Source: Desulforhabdus amnigena | GTDB lineage: Bacteria > Desulfobacterota > Syntrophobacteria > Syntrophobacterales > Syntrophobacteraceae | Reading direction: 5' to 3' | Assembly: GCF_027925305.1 (NCBI RefSeq) | Contig: NZ_BSDR01000001.1 | Span: 4,048,501 to 4,112,500, forward strand | DNA length: 64,000 nucleotides | In this document: piece after piece, positions 10,964-26,200 of the stretch | Numbering within the stretch: position 1 is the first letter of the stretch | Layout of the letters: every line of letters begins with the position of its first letter | Translations under genes and position numbers: made by a program | The notes under the pieces: model-generated | What the model saw: the letters and a program-made list of their open reading frames with translations, nothing else | Database searches by the model: none | What the model was told of the DNA's origin: nothing

Positions 10964-11227
10964 CTATATGGCCGCTTTTTCCAAGACCTTGACGACCACC
11001 CATCGCTTGTCCTTGCTGAGCGGGCGGCTCTCCTCGATGAGAACACGATCGCCTATCTGACATGCATTGAGTGCATCATGGGCTTTGAACTTGTTTTGGC
11101 GGCGAATAAATTTACGATACTTTTGGTGATGCACAAGACGGGCAACTGATACCACAACAGTTTTGTCCATTTTATTGCTTGTCACCACGCCGACGCGTGT
11201 CTTTCTCGCTGACTTCTGCTCTTCCAT
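10964..11227 (-). CDS. rpsQ: 30S ribosomal protein S17
   Basis: uS17, 87 residues from MEEQKSARKTRVGVVTS, with GAGGG about eight bases upstream. An alternative ATG at 11242 overlaps the rpmC stop as ATGA but has no clear ribosome-binding site. The OB-fold core reads KMDKTVVVSVARLVHHQKY and CQIGDRVLIEESRPLSKDKR. Confidence 0.94.
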   Translation of the reverse strand: MEEQKSARKTRVGVVTSNKMDKTVVVSVARLVHHQKYRKFIRRQNKFKAHDALNACQIGDRVLIEESRPLSKDKRWVVVKVLEKAAI

Positions 11228-11238
11228 AAGTCGTACCC

Positions 11239-11439
11239 TCATGCCGCAGTTTTATGTTCCATCTCACGCAAGACCGTCAGGATCTGAGCAATATTCCTTC
11301 GTGTCTTGGGGAGTTGAGCGGTGTTTTCCAGCTGTCCGGTGACATGCTGAAATTTAAGATTGAAAAGAGCTTCGCGAAGCTCGGCGAGCTTCTGAAGAAG
11401 TTCGTCTTTTGTCATATCACGTAAAGAACTGGCTTTCAT
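11239..11439 (-). CDS. rpmC: 50S ribosomal protein L29
   Basis: uL29, 66 residues, helical hairpin at the tunnel exit where trigger factor and SRP dock in the family. [20 protein letters not shown] and [11 protein letters not shown]-type segments are visible. Its ATG overlaps the rplP stop (ATGA), so the pair is translationally coupled. Confidence 0.96.
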   Translation of the reverse strand: MKASSLRDMTKDELLQKLAELREALFNLKFQHVTGQLENTAQLPKTRRNIAQILTVLREMEHKTAA

Positions 11440-11852
11440 AGGATATCCTGTCTTGATACGAAACGCAGAGGAATAGGAAGCTTGTGAGACGCCAGGCTCA
11501 GAGCTTCCCGGGCGACAGATTCAGGAACTCCCTTGATTTCGTAAAGGATGCGGCCCGGCTTGATAACGGCCACCCAACCTTCCGGAGATCCTTTTCCTTT
11601 ACCCATACGTGTTTCCGCAGGCTTCTTCGTAAAGGGTTTGTCCGGAAAAATGCGAATCCAGACTTTCCCACCGCGCTTGACGTGGCGCGTAATGGCGATA
11701 CGTGCGGCCTCAATCTGTCGCGAAGTGAGATAACCACAGCCGAGCGCCTTGAGGCCAAAATCGCCGAAGCTGATATCGCTTCCGCGAAAGGCGGTGCCTT
11801 TCATGCGGCCTTTTTGTTGTTTACGAAATTTAACTCTTTTAGGTGCTAACAT
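11436..11852 (-). CDS. rplP: 50S ribosomal protein L16
   Basis: uL16, 138 residues, helps position A-site t[22 protein letters not shown] and [19 protein letters not shown] are diagnostic. It overlaps rpmC by 4 bases. The 174-bp gap before it (towards rpsC) holds the inverted 7-bp-period repeats. Confidence 0.97.
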   Translation of the reverse strand: MLAPKRVKFRKQQKGRMKGTAFRGSDISFGDFGLKALGCGYLTSRQIEAARIAITRHVKRGGKVWIRIFPDKPFTKKPAETRMGKGKGSPEGWVAVIKPGRILYEIKGVPESVAREALSLASHKLPIPLRFVSRQDIL

Positions 11853-11908
11853 CAGAATTACTCCTGTTCTTCACCGTTCGGACGCTGTAGCTAAAGAGCG
11901 CATGGCCG

Positions 11909-12007
11909 ATAGCTCATGGCTCATGGCTGATAGTCGCTGACGCCGGTTTCTTCCTGAGTAGCTCACGCCTATTCCTCATGAACTACAAGCTATGAGCTAT
12001 GAGCTAT
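11909..12007. repeat. Inverted 7-bp-period repeat in the rpsC-rplP gap
   Basis: ATAGCTCATGGCTCATGG (11909-11926) is inversely repeated as CTATGAGCTATGAGCTAT (11990-12007) with two mismatches, and each arm is built from 7-bp units (GCTCATG / GCTATGA). The transcript could fold into a long stem. A second copy lies at 13424-13545. Confidence 0.75.
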
Positions 12008-12026
12008 CCCGCCTAGGGAGGCGTGA

Positions 12027-12653
12027 TCAGGGGAGAACCTCGCCCTTAAAAATCCAAACTTTGACTCCAATAATGCCATAGGTCGTCTTGGCGAGGGCGG
12101 TGCCATAGTCGATATCTGCCCTGAGAGTATGAAGAGGCACCCTGCCTTCGCGGTACCATTCACGTCGAGCCATTTCGGCGCCACCCAGCCTCCCGGAGGA
12201 TGCAACCCGGACACCCTTGGCTCCAAACTTGAGAGCGGATGTCACTGCACGCTTCATTGCCCGGCGAAAAGCGACGCGGCGAACAAGTTGAAGAGCGATG
12301 TTTTCCCCCACCAGCGTGCTGTCCAGTTCCGGCCGACGGACCTCCTGGATGTCGATGAGGATCTCTCTTTTGAATTTTTTCTCGAGATCTTTGCGAAGTG
12401 CTTCAATCTCGGAGCCTTTCTTCCCGATGACGATGCCGGGGCGCGCCGTAAAAATACGGATCTTTACCTTATTGGCTGCGCGTTCGATTTCCACCTTAGC
12501 GATGCCGGCGTGGAAGAGACGCCCCTTGATATAATCACGGATCTTACGATCTTCGTAAACTAGCTTGGCATAGTCTTTGGTCGCAAACCATTTCGAATCC
12601 CAAGTCTTAATAACGCCCAGACGAAATCCCGTCGGATGTACCTTTTGTCCCAA
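12027..12653 (-). CDS. rpsC: 30S ribosomal protein S3
   Basis: uS3, 208 residues, mRNA entry-channel protein. [20 protein letters not shown] and the KH-domain GxxG region ([19 protein letters not shown]) are clear; the C-terminal domain ends with [16 protein letters not shown]. Upstream rplV is unusually far, at 135 bp. Confidence 0.97.
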   Translation of the reverse strand: MGQKVHPTGFRLGVIKTWDSKWFATKDYAKLVYEDRKIRDYIKGRLFHAGIAKVEIERAANKVKIRIFTARPGIVIGKKGSEIEALRKDLEKKFKREILIDIQEVRRPELDSTLVGENIALQLVRRVAFRRAMKRAVTSALKFGAKGVRVASSGRLGGAEMARREWYREGRVPLHTLRADIDYGTALAKTTYGIIGVKVWIFKGEVLP

Positions 12654-12788
12654 ACTTCACCTCCGCACCTTACGGCAGGCACCTTCCCTGAGCCCGATTC
12701 GGCAAAAAAGGAAGCGCCCAGTCACCTGATCTATTGGTATGTTTAAGATTTCTCATGCTGCAACGGATACTGGTGCAGACAAACGACC

Positions 12789-13121
12789 CTATTTTTCAGA
12801 CAAAACCACGGTAATGTGGCTGCTGCCTTTGAGGATCCTGGTTGCACGCCCCATGGCCCGAGGCCTGAAACGCTTCAAACGCGGCCCCTCATCAATATAA
12901 ATGCTCTTCACAAAAAGGTTGTCGATGTCCATGGTCTGAGTGTTTTCAGCATTGGCGACTGCAGATCGTAAAGTCTTATTGATAAGACGGCCACTCTTTT
13001 TCGGCGTGTACTTGAGAATCGTCAAGGCTTCCCCCACTTTTTTGCCGCGCACCAAGTTTGCCACCAGGCGCGCTTTGTGGGGAGAAATGCGCAGGTATTT
13101 GCTAACGGCTCTCACTTCCAT
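12789..13121 (-). CDS. rplV: 50S ribosomal protein L22
   Basis: uL22, 110 residues, lines the exit tunnel. [20 protein letters not shown] and FRPRAMGRATRILKGSSHIT match; the beta-hairpin lies in the latter region. Its start overlaps the rpsS stop by one base (TAATG). Confidence 0.97.
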   Translation of the reverse strand: MEVRAVSKYLRISPHKARLVANLVRGKKVGEALTILKYTPKKSGRLINKTLRSAVANAENTQTMDIDNLFVKSIYIDEGPRLKRFRPRAMGRATRILKGSSHITVVLSEK

Positions 13122-13408
13122 TACTTCTTCCCTTTCACTTTAGACTTCTTGTCACCAGCATGGCCGTAGAAGGTCCTGGTAGGAGCGAATTCTCCAAGTT
13201 TGTGACCCACCATATTTTCTGAAATGAAAACAGGAATAAATTTCTTGCCGTTGTGGACGGCAAGGGTGATGCCGACAAACTCGGGTAGGATGGTGGATCT
13301 CCTCGACCAAGTCTTGATGACCTTACGATCACCCGTATCCTTGGCCTTAGAAACTTTGTCGAACAAATGACCATCAACAAATGGTCCCTTTTTTAAAGAG
13401 CGAGGCAT
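13121..13408 (-). CDS. rpsS: 30S ribosomal protein S19
   Basis: uS19, 95 residues, small-subunit head. [19 protein letters not shown] and [20 protein letters not shown] are diagnostic. One-base stop/start overlap with rplV. The 146-bp gap to rplB contains the second inverted repeat. Confidence 0.97.
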   Translation of the reverse strand: MPRSLKKGPFVDGHLFDKVSKAKDTGDRKVIKTWSRRSTILPEFVGITLAVHNGKKFIPVFISENMVGHKLGEFAPTRTFYGHAGDKKSKVKGKK

Positions 13409-13423
13409 CTTTTACTCCTTAGA

Positions 13424-13545
13424 AGCTCATGGCTCATAGCGCATGGTTCAGATTTTTCGGCTTAGGGGTCATAGCGTTCGGTTTACGAAGTGCTCTTCGT
13501 TGTATCCTTTTGTGAGCCATCAGCTATGAGCTATGAGCCATCAGC
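13424..13545. repeat. Second inverted 7-bp-period repeat, rplB-rpsS gap
   Basis: GCTCATGGCTCATAG near 13424 is inversely matched by AGCTATGAGCTATGAGCC near 13520-13545, again from GCTCATG / GCTATGA units. Same repeat family as at 11909-12007, in another long gap of the same ribosomal operon. Confidence 0.7.
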
Positions 13546-13554
13546 CACTGCCGA

Positions 13555-14376
13555 CTACTTACGGCGATGTACAATGAGTTTGTCGCTGTGTTTGGATTTC
13601 CTTGTACGGTAGCCCTTTGTGGGAATACCCCAAGGGGTACAGGGATGTCGACCACCGGAGCTTCTTCCCTCACCGCCACCCATGGGATGGTCCACCGGGT
13701 TCATGGCGACGCCGCGGACATGGGGCCTCTTGCCCTGCCAACGCTTCCGACCGGCTTTGCCAAGAGAGAGGTTCTCATGGTCGATGTTCCCCACCTGACC
13801 GATCGAGGCTTTGCATTCCAGGGGCACCATGCGCATCTCACTGGAGGGGAGGCGCAAAATTGCGTTCTTGCCCTCCTTGGCAATGAGCTGCGTACTGGAA
13901 CCTGCAGAACGTGCAAGCTGTCCGCCCTTGCCGGGTCTGAGCTCGATATTGTGCAAGATAGTGCCGAGCGGAATATTTGCAAGGCGCAAGCAGTTGCCGG
14001 GCTTGATATCGGCTTCGGGACCTGCAAGTACGGTGTCGCCCACAGTCAGCCCAACGGGTGCCAGAATATAGCGTTTCTCACCATCTGCATAGTGAAGGAG
14101 CGCAATATTGGCGGACCGGTTGGGATCGTACTCTATGCTAGCGACTTTAGCGGGAATATTTTCTTTGTTCCGTTTGAAGTCGATGATTCGATATTGACGC
14201 TTGTGCCCACCACCCCGATGCCATGCCGTAACCCGACCCGTATTGTTGCGGCCGCCACTTTTCTTGAGGGGCTGCAACAGGCTCTTTTCCGGTTGGGTGC
14301 AAGTGATTTCATCAAACGTGGCATGTGTCTGAAACCGACGGCCAGGGGAGGTCGGATTCACTTTTCTAATGCCCAT
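13555..14376 (-). CDS. rplB: 50S ribosomal protein L2
   Basis: uL2, 273 residues, required for subunit joining and peptidyl-transferase structure. [20 protein letters not shown] and the near-invariant [20 protein letters not shown] are present. Standard place between rplW and rpsS. Confidence 0.98.
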   Translation of the reverse strand: MGIRKVNPTSPGRRFQTHATFDEITCTQPEKSLLQPLKKSGGRNNTGRVTAWHRGGGHKRQYRIIDFKRNKENIPAKVASIEYDPNRSANIALLHYADGEKRYILAPVGLTVGDTVLAGPEADIKPGNCLRLANIPLGTILHNIELRPGKGGQLARSAGSSTQLIAKEGKNAILRLPSSEMRMVPLECKASIGQVGNIDHENLSLGKAGRKRWQGKRPHVRGVAMNPVDHPMGGGEGRSSGGRHPCTPWGIPTKGYRTRKSKHSDKLIVHRRK

Positions 14377-14393
14377 GGATAACCCTCTCTAAC

Positions 14394-14687
14394 TTAGACG
14401 CCTTCGAAGAATTCAACGCGTTGGCCAGCCTTGATGGTGACCAGGGCCTTCTTCCAGTCAGGACGTTTGGTGAAGAAGCGACCTACACGCTTCTTTTTGC
14501 CTTTCATAGTGATGGTGGTGACATCCAGCACATTCACCTTGAAGATCTGTTCAACGGCTTCCTTGATTTCGATCTTATTGGCGCGGCGATCGACTTCGAA
14601 ATAAAGCTTGTTGCGATCCTCTTTCTCAATGGTACTCTTCTCAGTGACCAGAGGCCGTTTGAGAATCTGATATGATTTATGGTTCAT
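14394..14687 (-). CDS. rplW: 50S ribosomal protein L23
   Basis: uL23, 97 residues, docking site at the tunnel exit. [15 protein letters not shown] and [20 protein letters not shown] are typical. Its start overlaps the end of rplD by 4 bases. Confidence 0.97.
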   Translation of the reverse strand: MNHKSYQILKRPLVTEKSTIEKEDRNKLYFEVDRRANKIEIKEAVEQIFKVNVLDVTTITMKGKKKRVGRFFTKRPDWKKALVTIKAGQRVEFFEGV

Positions 14688-15307
14688 GATCCTAAGGACT
14701 CCTCTATTCTCCCAACTGTTTCCTGGGTAAGGAGAACGTTGTGGTAATTGAGCAAGTCGTAAACATTCAACCCTTCAGATCGCAAAACCTTGACATTGGG
14801 AATATTGCGTGCTGATCTTTCAACGGTATCGTCCGGTTGAGCGATCACCACGAGCGTCTTGCGAAGCTGGAAGCGGTCGAGGATGGCAGCAAAATCCTTG
14901 GTTTTGATACGCTCCAGCTGGAGCTGGTCGAGTACCGTCAGTTCCTGATCGATGAGCTTCTGTGAAAGGGCCATCTTGACGGCGAGCTTACGCACCTTTT
15001 TGGGAACCTTCATGTCATAGGAACGCGGTTGAGGTCCGTGAATGGTTCCACCGCCGCGCCAAACCGGGGATCGGCTGGTCCCCGCCCGCGCCCGTCCGGT
15101 GCCTTTCTGGCGCCAGGGCTTTTTGCCGCCCCCTGCCACTTCACTGCGTCCTTTGACTTTTGCTGTTCCCGCGCGACGCTTTGCAAGTTGATAAAGCACC
15201 ACCTCATGCATGACATGGGGCTTCACCGTGACGCCAAAAACGGTGTCATCCAGCTCAAGCTGTCCTACTACATCACGATTGGTATTGTAAACATCCACAG
15301 TTGGCAT
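14684..15307 (-). CDS. rplD: 50S ribosomal protein L4
   Basis: uL4, 207 residues; in E. coli it also represses the S10 operon. The start [17 protein letters not shown] at 15307 has GAGG six bases upstream. The tunnel loop region [20 protein letters not shown] is intact. Confidence 0.97.
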   Translation of the reverse strand: MPTVDVYNTNRDVVGQLELDDTVFGVTVKPHVMHEVVLYQLAKRRAGTAKVKGRSEVAGGGKKPWRQKGTGRARAGTSRSPVWRGGGTIHGPQPRSYDMKVPKKVRKLAVKMALSQKLIDQELTVLDQLQLERIKTKDFAAILDRFQLRKTLVVIAQPDDTVERSARNIPNVKVLRSEGLNVYDLLNYHNVLLTQETVGRIEESLGS

Positions 15308-15350
15308 GGTGATCCTCAAATTCTCCCGGGTCCCTTACGTGGTCGTTGCA

Positions 15351-15980
15351 TCAGACCCGGTTGGTTTTCCGGATAAATACGATTCCATTTCTGGCGCCCG
15401 GAATTGCCCCTTTAACCAAAAGCAAATTGTCTTCAGGGCGTACGTCTATGATCTTAAGGCCCATGGTGGTAACGCGCTTGTTGCCCTTTTGGCCGGGCAT
15501 CTTTTTCCCCTTGATGACTCGACCGGGGAAAGTGGCGTTACCCGTTGAACCGGGCTCCCTAACATTCTTGGAACCATGGCCGTCTGGACCCCTTTGAAAA
15601 CCCCAGCGCTTGATGGTCCCGGCATAACCTTTGCCCTTGCTGGTGCCGATCACGTCAATACGTTCACCGATCTGAAAATTCTCAACGGTAACGTCTTGAC
15701 CCAATTCGTATTGGCTCACATCGTCCATGCGGACTTCACGAAGGACCTTGAAATAGCCTTTGCCGACCTTATCAAGGTGTCCCTTCAAGGGCTTGTTGAT
15801 ATTTTTGGGTTTACAGGTTTCGAACGCAATTTGCAGCGCTGAGTAGCCGTCCCTCTCCACCGTCTTGATCTGGGAGATGGTGCAGGGACCGACCTGCACC
15901 AGAGTAACGGGAACGTTCGTGCCGTCCTCGGTGAAAACCTGGGTCATTTCCAATTTGCGTCCAATTATAGCTTTGATCAT
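15351..15980 (-). CDS. rplC: 50S ribosomal protein L3
   Basis: uL3, 209 residues, an assembly-nucleating protein. MIKAIIGRKLEMTQVFTEDG at the N-terminus and KRWGFQRGPDGHGSKNVREP in the peptidyl-transferase-facing loop identify it. Follows rpsJ by 41 bp. Confidence 0.97.
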   Translation of the reverse strand: MIKAIIGRKLEMTQVFTEDGTNVPVTLVQVGPCTISQIKTVERDGYSALQIAFETCKPKNINKPLKGHLDKVGKGYFKVLREVRMDDVSQYELGQDVTVENFQIGERIDVIGTSKGKGYAGTIKRWGFQRGPDGHGSKNVREPGSTGNATFPGRVIKGKKMPGQKGNKRVTTMGLKIIDVRPEDNLLLVKGAIPGARNGIVFIRKTNRV

Positions 15981-16021
15981 GGTGGCCTGCTCTCTTTCGG
16001 TATAACCGCCCGCTTGAAGTA

Positions 16022-16333
16022 CTAGAGCTTGATCTCTACGTCGACTCCCGCAGAAAGATCCAGTTTCATGAGCGAATCTACGGTCTGCTGTGTCGGTTCC
16101 AAGATGTCGATGAGTCGTTTATGGACGCGAATTTCGAATTGCTCACGCGACTTTTTGTCCACGTGTGGAGATCGCAGGACCGTGTACTTGTGAATCTTCG
16201 TTGGAAGGGGAATGGGTCCCGCCACCCGCGCGCCAGTCTTCTTGGCCGTCATGACGATTTCATTCGTTGACTGGTCAAGTAACTTGTGATCGTATGCCTT
16301 CAAGCGGATGCGAATTCTTTGATTCGTCATCAT
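16022..16333 (-). CDS. rpsJ: 30S ribosomal protein S10
   Basis: uS10, 103 residues; in the NusE role it also contacts NusG/NusB in antitermination. [20 protein letters not shown] and [20 protein letters not shown] are diagnostic. Two adjacent ATG codons leave the exact first residue open. First gene of the S10 block, 74 bp after tuf copy 1. Confidence 0.97.
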   Translation of the reverse strand: MMTNQRIRIRLKAYDHKLLDQSTNEIVMTAKKTGARVAGPIPLPTKIHKYTVLRSPHVDKKSREQFEIRVHKRLIDILEPTQQTVDSLMKLDLSAGVDVEIKL

Positions 16334-16407
16334 AATTTGTCGTTCCTATGTAAATTGAGCGACCGGAGCGCTCAGTGACGCCCCGGCCGATATGCCACGT
16401 TGGACAA

Positions 16408-17601
16408 TTACTCGATGATTTCAGTGATGACGCCAGCGCCCACAGTACGTCCGCCTTCGCGAATGGCGAAACGGAGTTCCTTTTCGAGGGCAACGGGAGT
16501 GATCAGTGCGACTTCCGTGCTGATGTTGTCACCGGGCATAACCATTTCAACGCCTTCGGGAAGGGTCATGATGCCGGTCACGTCAGTGGTGCGAAAATAG
16601 AACTGAGGCCGGTAGCCTGGGAAGAAGGGGGTATGGCGCCCACCTTCTTCCTTTTTGAGTACGTAGACCTCGGCTTTGAATTTGGTGTGTGGCGTGATGC
16701 TGCCGGGCTTGGCCACTACCTGGCCGCGCTCCACTTCGTCGCGCTTGGTGCCGCGCATGAGCACACCGATATTGTCACCCGCCTGACCCATGTCGAGGGT
16801 CTTGCGGAACATTTCCACGCCGGTGCACACCGTTTTGAAAGTGGGTTTGAATCCTACGATTTCCACTTCCTCACCCACCTTGATGACCCCGCGTTCCACA
16901 CGGCCGGTCACAACGGTGCCGCGGCCGCTGATGGAGAAGACGTCTTCGATGGGCATGAGGAAAGGCTTGTCCACGTCGCGCACCGGGTCGGGGATGTAGG
17001 CGTCGATGGCATCCATGAGGTCGAAGATGCACTTTGCATTGGGATCGTCTGGGCTTTCGGCTTCCAGGGCCTTCAGGGCCGAACCCGGGATGATGGGAAT
17101 ATCGTCGCCCGGGAACCCGTACTTGCTCAGGAGTTCACGGAGCTCGAGTTCCACGAGTTCGATCAGTTCGGGATCGTCCACCATATCCACCTTGTTCAGG
17201 AAGACGACGATGTAGGGAACGCCGACCTGACGGGAAAGCAAGATGTGCTCCCGTGTCTGAGGCATGGGACCGTCATCTGCCGCCACGACGAGAATGGCGC
17301 CGTCCATTTGAGCGGCTCCGGTGATCATGTTCTTGATATAGTCCGCGTGGCCCGGGCAGTCCACATGGGCGTAGTGCCGTTTGTCCGTTTCATATTCCAC
17401 GTGCGCGGTAGCGATGGTGATACCGCGTTCACGTTCCTCGGGCGCCTTGTCGATCTGATCGAACGGAACGAAATCCGCCTTGCCGCGCTTGGCCAACTGC
17501 TTGGTGATCGCAGCCGTCAAGGTCGTTTTGCCATGGTCGATGTGTCCAATCGTCCCCACATTCACGTGCGGCTTGGTCCGCTCAAACTTCTTCTTCGCCA
17601 T
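16408..17601 (-). CDS. tuf: Elongation factor Tu, copy 1
   Basis: GTPase that delivers aminoacyl-tRNA, 397 residues. G-motifs: [17 protein letters not shown] and NKVD; domains 2 and 3 are complete. The protein is identical to copy 2 at 31258-32451, and the matching DNA runs beyond the gene (16407-17614 against 31257-32464). It sits between rpsG and rpsJ, where most str operons have fusA followed by tuf; fusA is absent. Confidence 0.98.
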   Translation of the reverse strand: MAKKKFERTKPHVNVGTIGHIDHGKTTLTAAITKQLAKRGKADFVPFDQIDKAPEERERGITIATAHVEYETDKRHYAHVDCPGHADYIKNMITGAAQMDGAILVVAADDGPMPQTREHILLSRQVGVPYIVVFLNKVDMVDDPELIELVELELRELLSKYGFPGDDIPIIPGSALKALEAESPDDPNAKCIFDLMDAIDAYIPDPVRDVDKPFLMPIEDVFSISGRGTVVTGRVERGVIKVGEEVEIVGFKPTFKTVCTGVEMFRKTLDMGQAGDNIGVLMRGTKRDEVERGQVVAKPGSITPHTKFKAEVYVLKKEEGGRHTPFFPGYRPQFYFRTTDVTGIMTLPEGVEMVMPGDNISTEVALITPVALEKELRFAIREGGRTVGAGVITEIIE

Positions 17602-17822
17602 CGTACTTCCTCCTTGCCGATATTGTCAAAACCGTGCTTCGTAGATCCAGCATTTCAACCAGTTGTATATGGTGCTGACCTTTCCCAGTTGCCTCTTGCG
17701 TTATTCGTGCTTGCACACAAGGTCATTGTGCGGAGCACAGCTAAGAAGCCAGTATATCTTTCCGCTTCGCTGAACTCGCAATGAACCGTTCCTGCAGGTG
17801 GCCAGATCCGATTTCAGGTAGG

Positions 17823-18293
17823 TTACCACCTATAGTGAGCAAAGGCCTTGTTCGCTTCTGCCATGCGATGCGTGTCTTCCCGTTTTTTGACCGATCCACC
17901 CCGACCCTGTGCTGCGTCCTGCAATTCACCGGCAAGCCTTTGGACCATCGTCTTTTCCGAGCGCTGATTGGCGTAGTTGATGATCCAGCGCATGGCCAAA
18001 GCGTCTCTTCTTTCATGACGCACTTCCACGGGAACCTGGTATGTGGCGCCACCCACACGTCTGGACTTGACCTCGATAATGGGCCGGACATTGTCCAGGG
18101 CTTTGTTGAACAGCTCCAGAGGATCCTGCTTGGACCTTTGCTCGATCAGATCGAGCGCTCCATAGAAAATGTTTTCAGCAACACTCTTCTTGCCCTTGAG
18201 CATCACATTGTTGATAAACTTTGCCGCCAGCTTGCTATTGTATTTTGGGTCCGGCAAGACATAACGTTTTGGAACTTCTCTTCTTCTTGGCAT
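17823..18293 (-). CDS. rpsG: 30S ribosomal protein S7
   Basis: uS7, 156 residues, organises the 16S head domain. [20 protein letters not shown] and [15 protein letters not shown] are family ends. Second gene of the str operon. The next gene is tuf, with a 221-bp gap in place of fusA. Confidence 0.97.
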   Translation of the reverse strand: MPRRREVPKRYVLPDPKYNSKLAAKFINNVMLKGKKSVAENIFYGALDLIEQRSKQDPLELFNKALDNVRPIIEVKSRRVGGATYQVPVEVRHERRDALAMRWIINYANQRSEKTMVQRLAGELQDAAQGRGGSVKKREDTHRMAEANKAFAHYRW

Positions 18294-18384
18294 CCGCTTC
18301 CTCGACCGTCTAATTAATCAGGAGAAAAGAGAGGCCATGACGGGTGTGTACGAGTCATGGCCCCCAAAGATAACCTATGCTTCA

Positions 18385-18756
18385 CTATTTTGGTTTCTTG
18401 GCGCCGTACTTGGAACGTCCCTGCTTTCGATTCGCCACTCCGAGAGCATCCAGGGTGCCACGAATAATATGATAACGCACACCGGGCAAGTCCTTCACAC
18501 GACCCCCTCGAATCAGTACAACGGAGTGTTCCTGCAAATTATGCCCGATGCCGGGGATGTATGAGGTTACCTCGATGCCGTTTGTCAATCGAACACGGGC
18601 GATTTTTCGCAATGCCGAATTCGGCTTTTTGGGAGTAGTGGTGTAAACGCGTACACATACTCCACGCTTCTGGGGACAGTTCTGAAGAGCCGGTGTAGTG
18701 GACTTCTTCTTGATCTCTTCTCTGCCTTTTCGCACCAACTGGTTGATAGTGGGCAT
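18385..18756 (-). CDS. rpsL: 30S ribosomal protein S12
   Basis: uS12, 123 residues, decoding-centre protein. [39 protein letters not shown] and the loop [12 protein letters not shown] are canonical. The Lys in KKPNS and the conserved loop give no sign of streptomycin-resistance substitutions. A promoter candidate is at 18828-18857. Confidence 0.98.
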   Translation of the reverse strand: MPTINQLVRKGREEIKKKSTTPALQNCPQKRGVCVRVYTTTPKKPNSALRKIARVRLTNGIEVTSYIPGIGHNLQEHSVVLIRGGRVKDLPGVRYHIIRGTLDALGVANRKQGRSKYGAKKPK

Positions 18757-18827
18757 TTCTCTTTTACTCCGCTTTGTTCGGAAATCTCTTGTAAAAGGCC
18801 AAGACTCTTGGCTTCCAAATCTCCTCT

Positions 18828-18857
18828 ATTTACAAAATGGGGACCTTCTATGTCAAG
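18828..18857 (-). promoter_or_regulatory. Sigma70-like promoter before rpsL
   Basis: On the minus strand TTGACA (18857-18852) and TAAATA (18833-18828) are separated by 18 bases, about 75 bases before the rpsL start. It would let the str-S10-spc-alpha run be transcribed independently of rpoBC. Confidence 0.55.
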
Positions 18858-19028
18858 CCCTTTTGTGGGCTGATCATCTATTCCTGCATGACAATCTTCA
18901 TAAATGAGATTCCTTTACGCCCCAACCGCCGACGATTCACTCGTTTCGCGGCAGGGGTGGATGTTCTCACAGTGCAATCTCACCCGGATCCGAATGCATG
19001 CAAAATGTCCGGGAACTTGGGGCAGGCA

Positions 19029-23084
<4,056 letters not shown>

Positions 23085-23148
23085 AGGATACTCCTTGTCA
23101 GTGGGCAGGGCCAACGGTAAAAGGGCCAATGATATGATAGCGCCAGCA

Positions 23149-23228
23149 CTCAGTTGTTGAGGACCACTGGTCACTGTTGACGCGGCCCCTTAAAGTACCG
23201 ACCACTGAACACTGAAAACTGACCACTG
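23149..23228. repeat. 7-bp-period repeats in the rpoB-rpoC gap
   Basis: Degenerate 7-bp units GACCACT, GAACACT, GAAAACT, GACCACT run in tandem at 23199-23226, and related sequence (ACCACTGGTCACTG) lies about 45 bp to the left. The unit differs from the GCTCATG repeats in the S10 operon but has the same period and placement in a transcribed gap. Confidence 0.65.
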
Positions 23229-26200
23229 TTAATTCCCTTCTTCTTCTTCCAGCAATCTGACATCCAGGGCCAGCGCCTGAAGCTCTTTCACGAGAACGTT
23301 AAAAGATTCCGGCAACCCGGCTTCCAGGGTGTTGTCTCCCTTGACAATCTTTTCATACATTCGCGTACGGCCTGCAACATCGTCGGATTTGACCGTGAGG
23401 AATTCCTGAAGCGCATGGGCGGCTCCATAGGCTTCCATGGTCCAGACTTCCATTTCTCCGAGACGCTGCCCGCCGAACTGGGCCTTGCCGCCGAGGGGCT
23501 GCTGTGTCACGAGAGAATAAGGCCCGATGGAGCGCGCATGAATTTTGTCGTCGACTAGGTGGTGTAATTTGAGCATGTACATCATGCCGACCGTCACCGG
23601 CTGGTCAAAACGTTCGCCGGTGCGTCCATCATAAAGCGTTGTCTGCCCGGTTGCCGAAGCTCCACCCTCCTCGAGGAATTCCTGGATTTCAGCCTCCTCG
23701 GCTCCATCAAAGACAGGGGTCGCCACATGAACGCCTTCCTGAAAATCCTTCAGCAGGGCCTTGAGATGCCTGTCATCGGCGTCTTCAAAGTATTCGCTGA
23801 ATTCCAGCTGGTTATAGATGCGTTTGAGTTTCTCCTTGATCGTCTCTTTTTCCTTGTGCTTTTCAATCATCGCGGCAAGCTGTTGCCCAAGGGCTTTTGC
23901 GGCCCATCCCAGGTGGATTTCGAGCACCTGCCCGACGTTCATACGGGAAGGAACACCCAAAGGGTTCAAAACGATGTCAACGGGAGTCCCGTCGGGGAAA
24001 TAGGGCATGTCCTCGATGGGAAGAATTCGAGAAACGACGCCTTTGTTCCCGTGGCGCCCGGCCATTTTGTCCCCCACCTGCAGTTTGCGTTTGACGGCCA
24101 CATAAATCTTGACCATCTTGATCACTCCGGGAGGAAGTTCATCGCCCCGCCGCACCTTGTTGATCTTTTCCTCAAAAAGGGCTCTCACCAGCTGAACCTG
24201 TTCCCTGTAGCCTTCGGAGATGGTCTCGATTTCCATGGAAACCGCCGGGTCCTTCGCAACGCTCAGCTGATCCCACAAGCCGCTCGGCAGGTTCAAGAGG
24301 AACTCTTCGGTGATTTCATCACCCTTCTTGATATAGACCTTCTTGCCGTCCTTGATCGTGCTGTCGCTCACTTTTCCCTGCAGGAGCTGAACGAGACGCT
24401 TGGCGGTGGTCTTGCGAATGATCTCGAGTTCGTCCCGCTGGTCCTTCATGAGGCGCGAGATTTCCATTTCTTCGATCGTGATGGTGCGTTCGTCTTTTTC
24501 AACACCCTTGCGGGAGAAAACCTTGGCGTCAATGACGATGCCTTCGACGCCCGGAGGAACACGCAGGGAAGTGTCCTTCACATCGCTCGCCTTTTCCCCG
24601 AAAATGGCGCGCAGCAATTTTTCTTCCGGCGTCAGTTGCGATTCACCCTTGGGGGTCACTTTGCCCACCAGAATATCGTTGGGTTTGATGTATGCGCCCA
24701 CCCGGATGATTCCGCTTTCATCCAGATTTTTCAGAGCTTCATCGCCGACGTTGGGAATGTCGCGCGTGATGTCTTCTTTTCCCAGTTTGGTGTCGCGGGC
24801 GACCACTTCAAACTCTTCAATGTGGATGGAAGTGAACACATCCTCTTTCCCGATGCGCTCGCTCACAAGTATGGAGTCTTCAAAGTTGTATCCACCCCAG
24901 CTCATGAATGCGACCATAACGTTCCGGCCCAGAGCCAATTCGCCATGATCCGTCGATGGGCCGTCGGCGATGATCTGGCCCCTGCGGACATAGTCCCCCT
25001 GGTTCACGAGAGGCTTTTGATTGATGCACGTATTTTGGTTGGACCTCTGGAATTTGATCAGCTTGTAGATGTGAACTCCAGTTCCCTGATTCACGTCGTC
25101 TTCGGTGGAACGGACCACAATACGGGTGGCGTCCACGTATTCGACGATCCCCGACCGTTTGGCAACAATCGTCACTCCGCTGTCTTTGGCCACGATGCGT
25201 TCAATGCCGGTTCCCACCAGCGGCGCGCGTGTCTGGATGAGTGGAACGGCCTGCCGCTGCATGTTGGACCCCATGAGGGCGCGGTTGGCGTCGTCGTGTT
25301 CGAGAAATGGAATCAGGGACGCTGAAACACTCACCAGCTGATTTGGGGAAACGTCCATGTACCGAATCTCTTCGGGGGGGACCATCACGAATTCACCGGC
25401 CTTACGAGCCGATACCTGTTCCCGGAGGAAATGCCCATTTTCATCGAGGGGAGCATTGGCCTGCGCAATGGGATAATCTTTTTCGTCCATGGCGGTGAGG
25501 TAGCTGACCTGTTTTTCCACCGTACCGTCGAGGGCTTTTCGATAGGGAGTCTCGATAAACCCGTAGGAATTGACTCGAGCATAGGTCGAAAGAGAGACAA
25601 TCAGCCCGATGTTGGGACCTTCAGGAGTCTCGATGGGACAGATGCGGCCGTAGTGTGTCGGATGCACGTCACGAACTTCAAAGCCCGCGCGCTCACGGGT
25701 GAGACCGCCGGGACCCAGAGCGCTCAAACGGCGTTTATGAGTGATTTCCGAAAGCGGATTGGTCTGATCCATGAACTGTGAAAGCTGGCTTGTGCCAAAA
25801 AACTCCTTGACTACCGCTGAAACGGGCTTGGCGTTGATCAAGTCGTGGGGCATGAGAGCCTCCACTTCCTGCAGCGTCATACGCTCTTTGATGGCTCTTT
25901 CCATCCGTACCAGGCCGATACGGTATTGGTTCTCGAGCAGTTCGCCAACAGCACGGACGCGTCGATTCCCGAGGTTGTCGATGTCGTCTACGGGACCTTG
26001 AGAATCCTTCAGGCGGATGAGCTGTCTTACCGCCATGAGAATGTCTTCTTTCCGCAGGGTTCTATAATCCAATGGAATATCGAGCCCCAACTGGAGATTG
26101 AGTTTCAAACGCCCCACTTCGGAAAGGTCGTAATGGTCGGCATTGAAAAAGAGATTGTTGAAAAATTCCGTCGCCACTTCAAGAGTGGGAGGATTGCTCG

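Noticed and set aside
16375-17784. 469-residue + strand frame opposite tuf copy 1 (and a 508-residue frame opposite copy 2)
   Set aside because: It is exactly antisense to EF-Tu in both places, the product is His/Asp/Val-rich and low in motif content; a codon-bias shadow.
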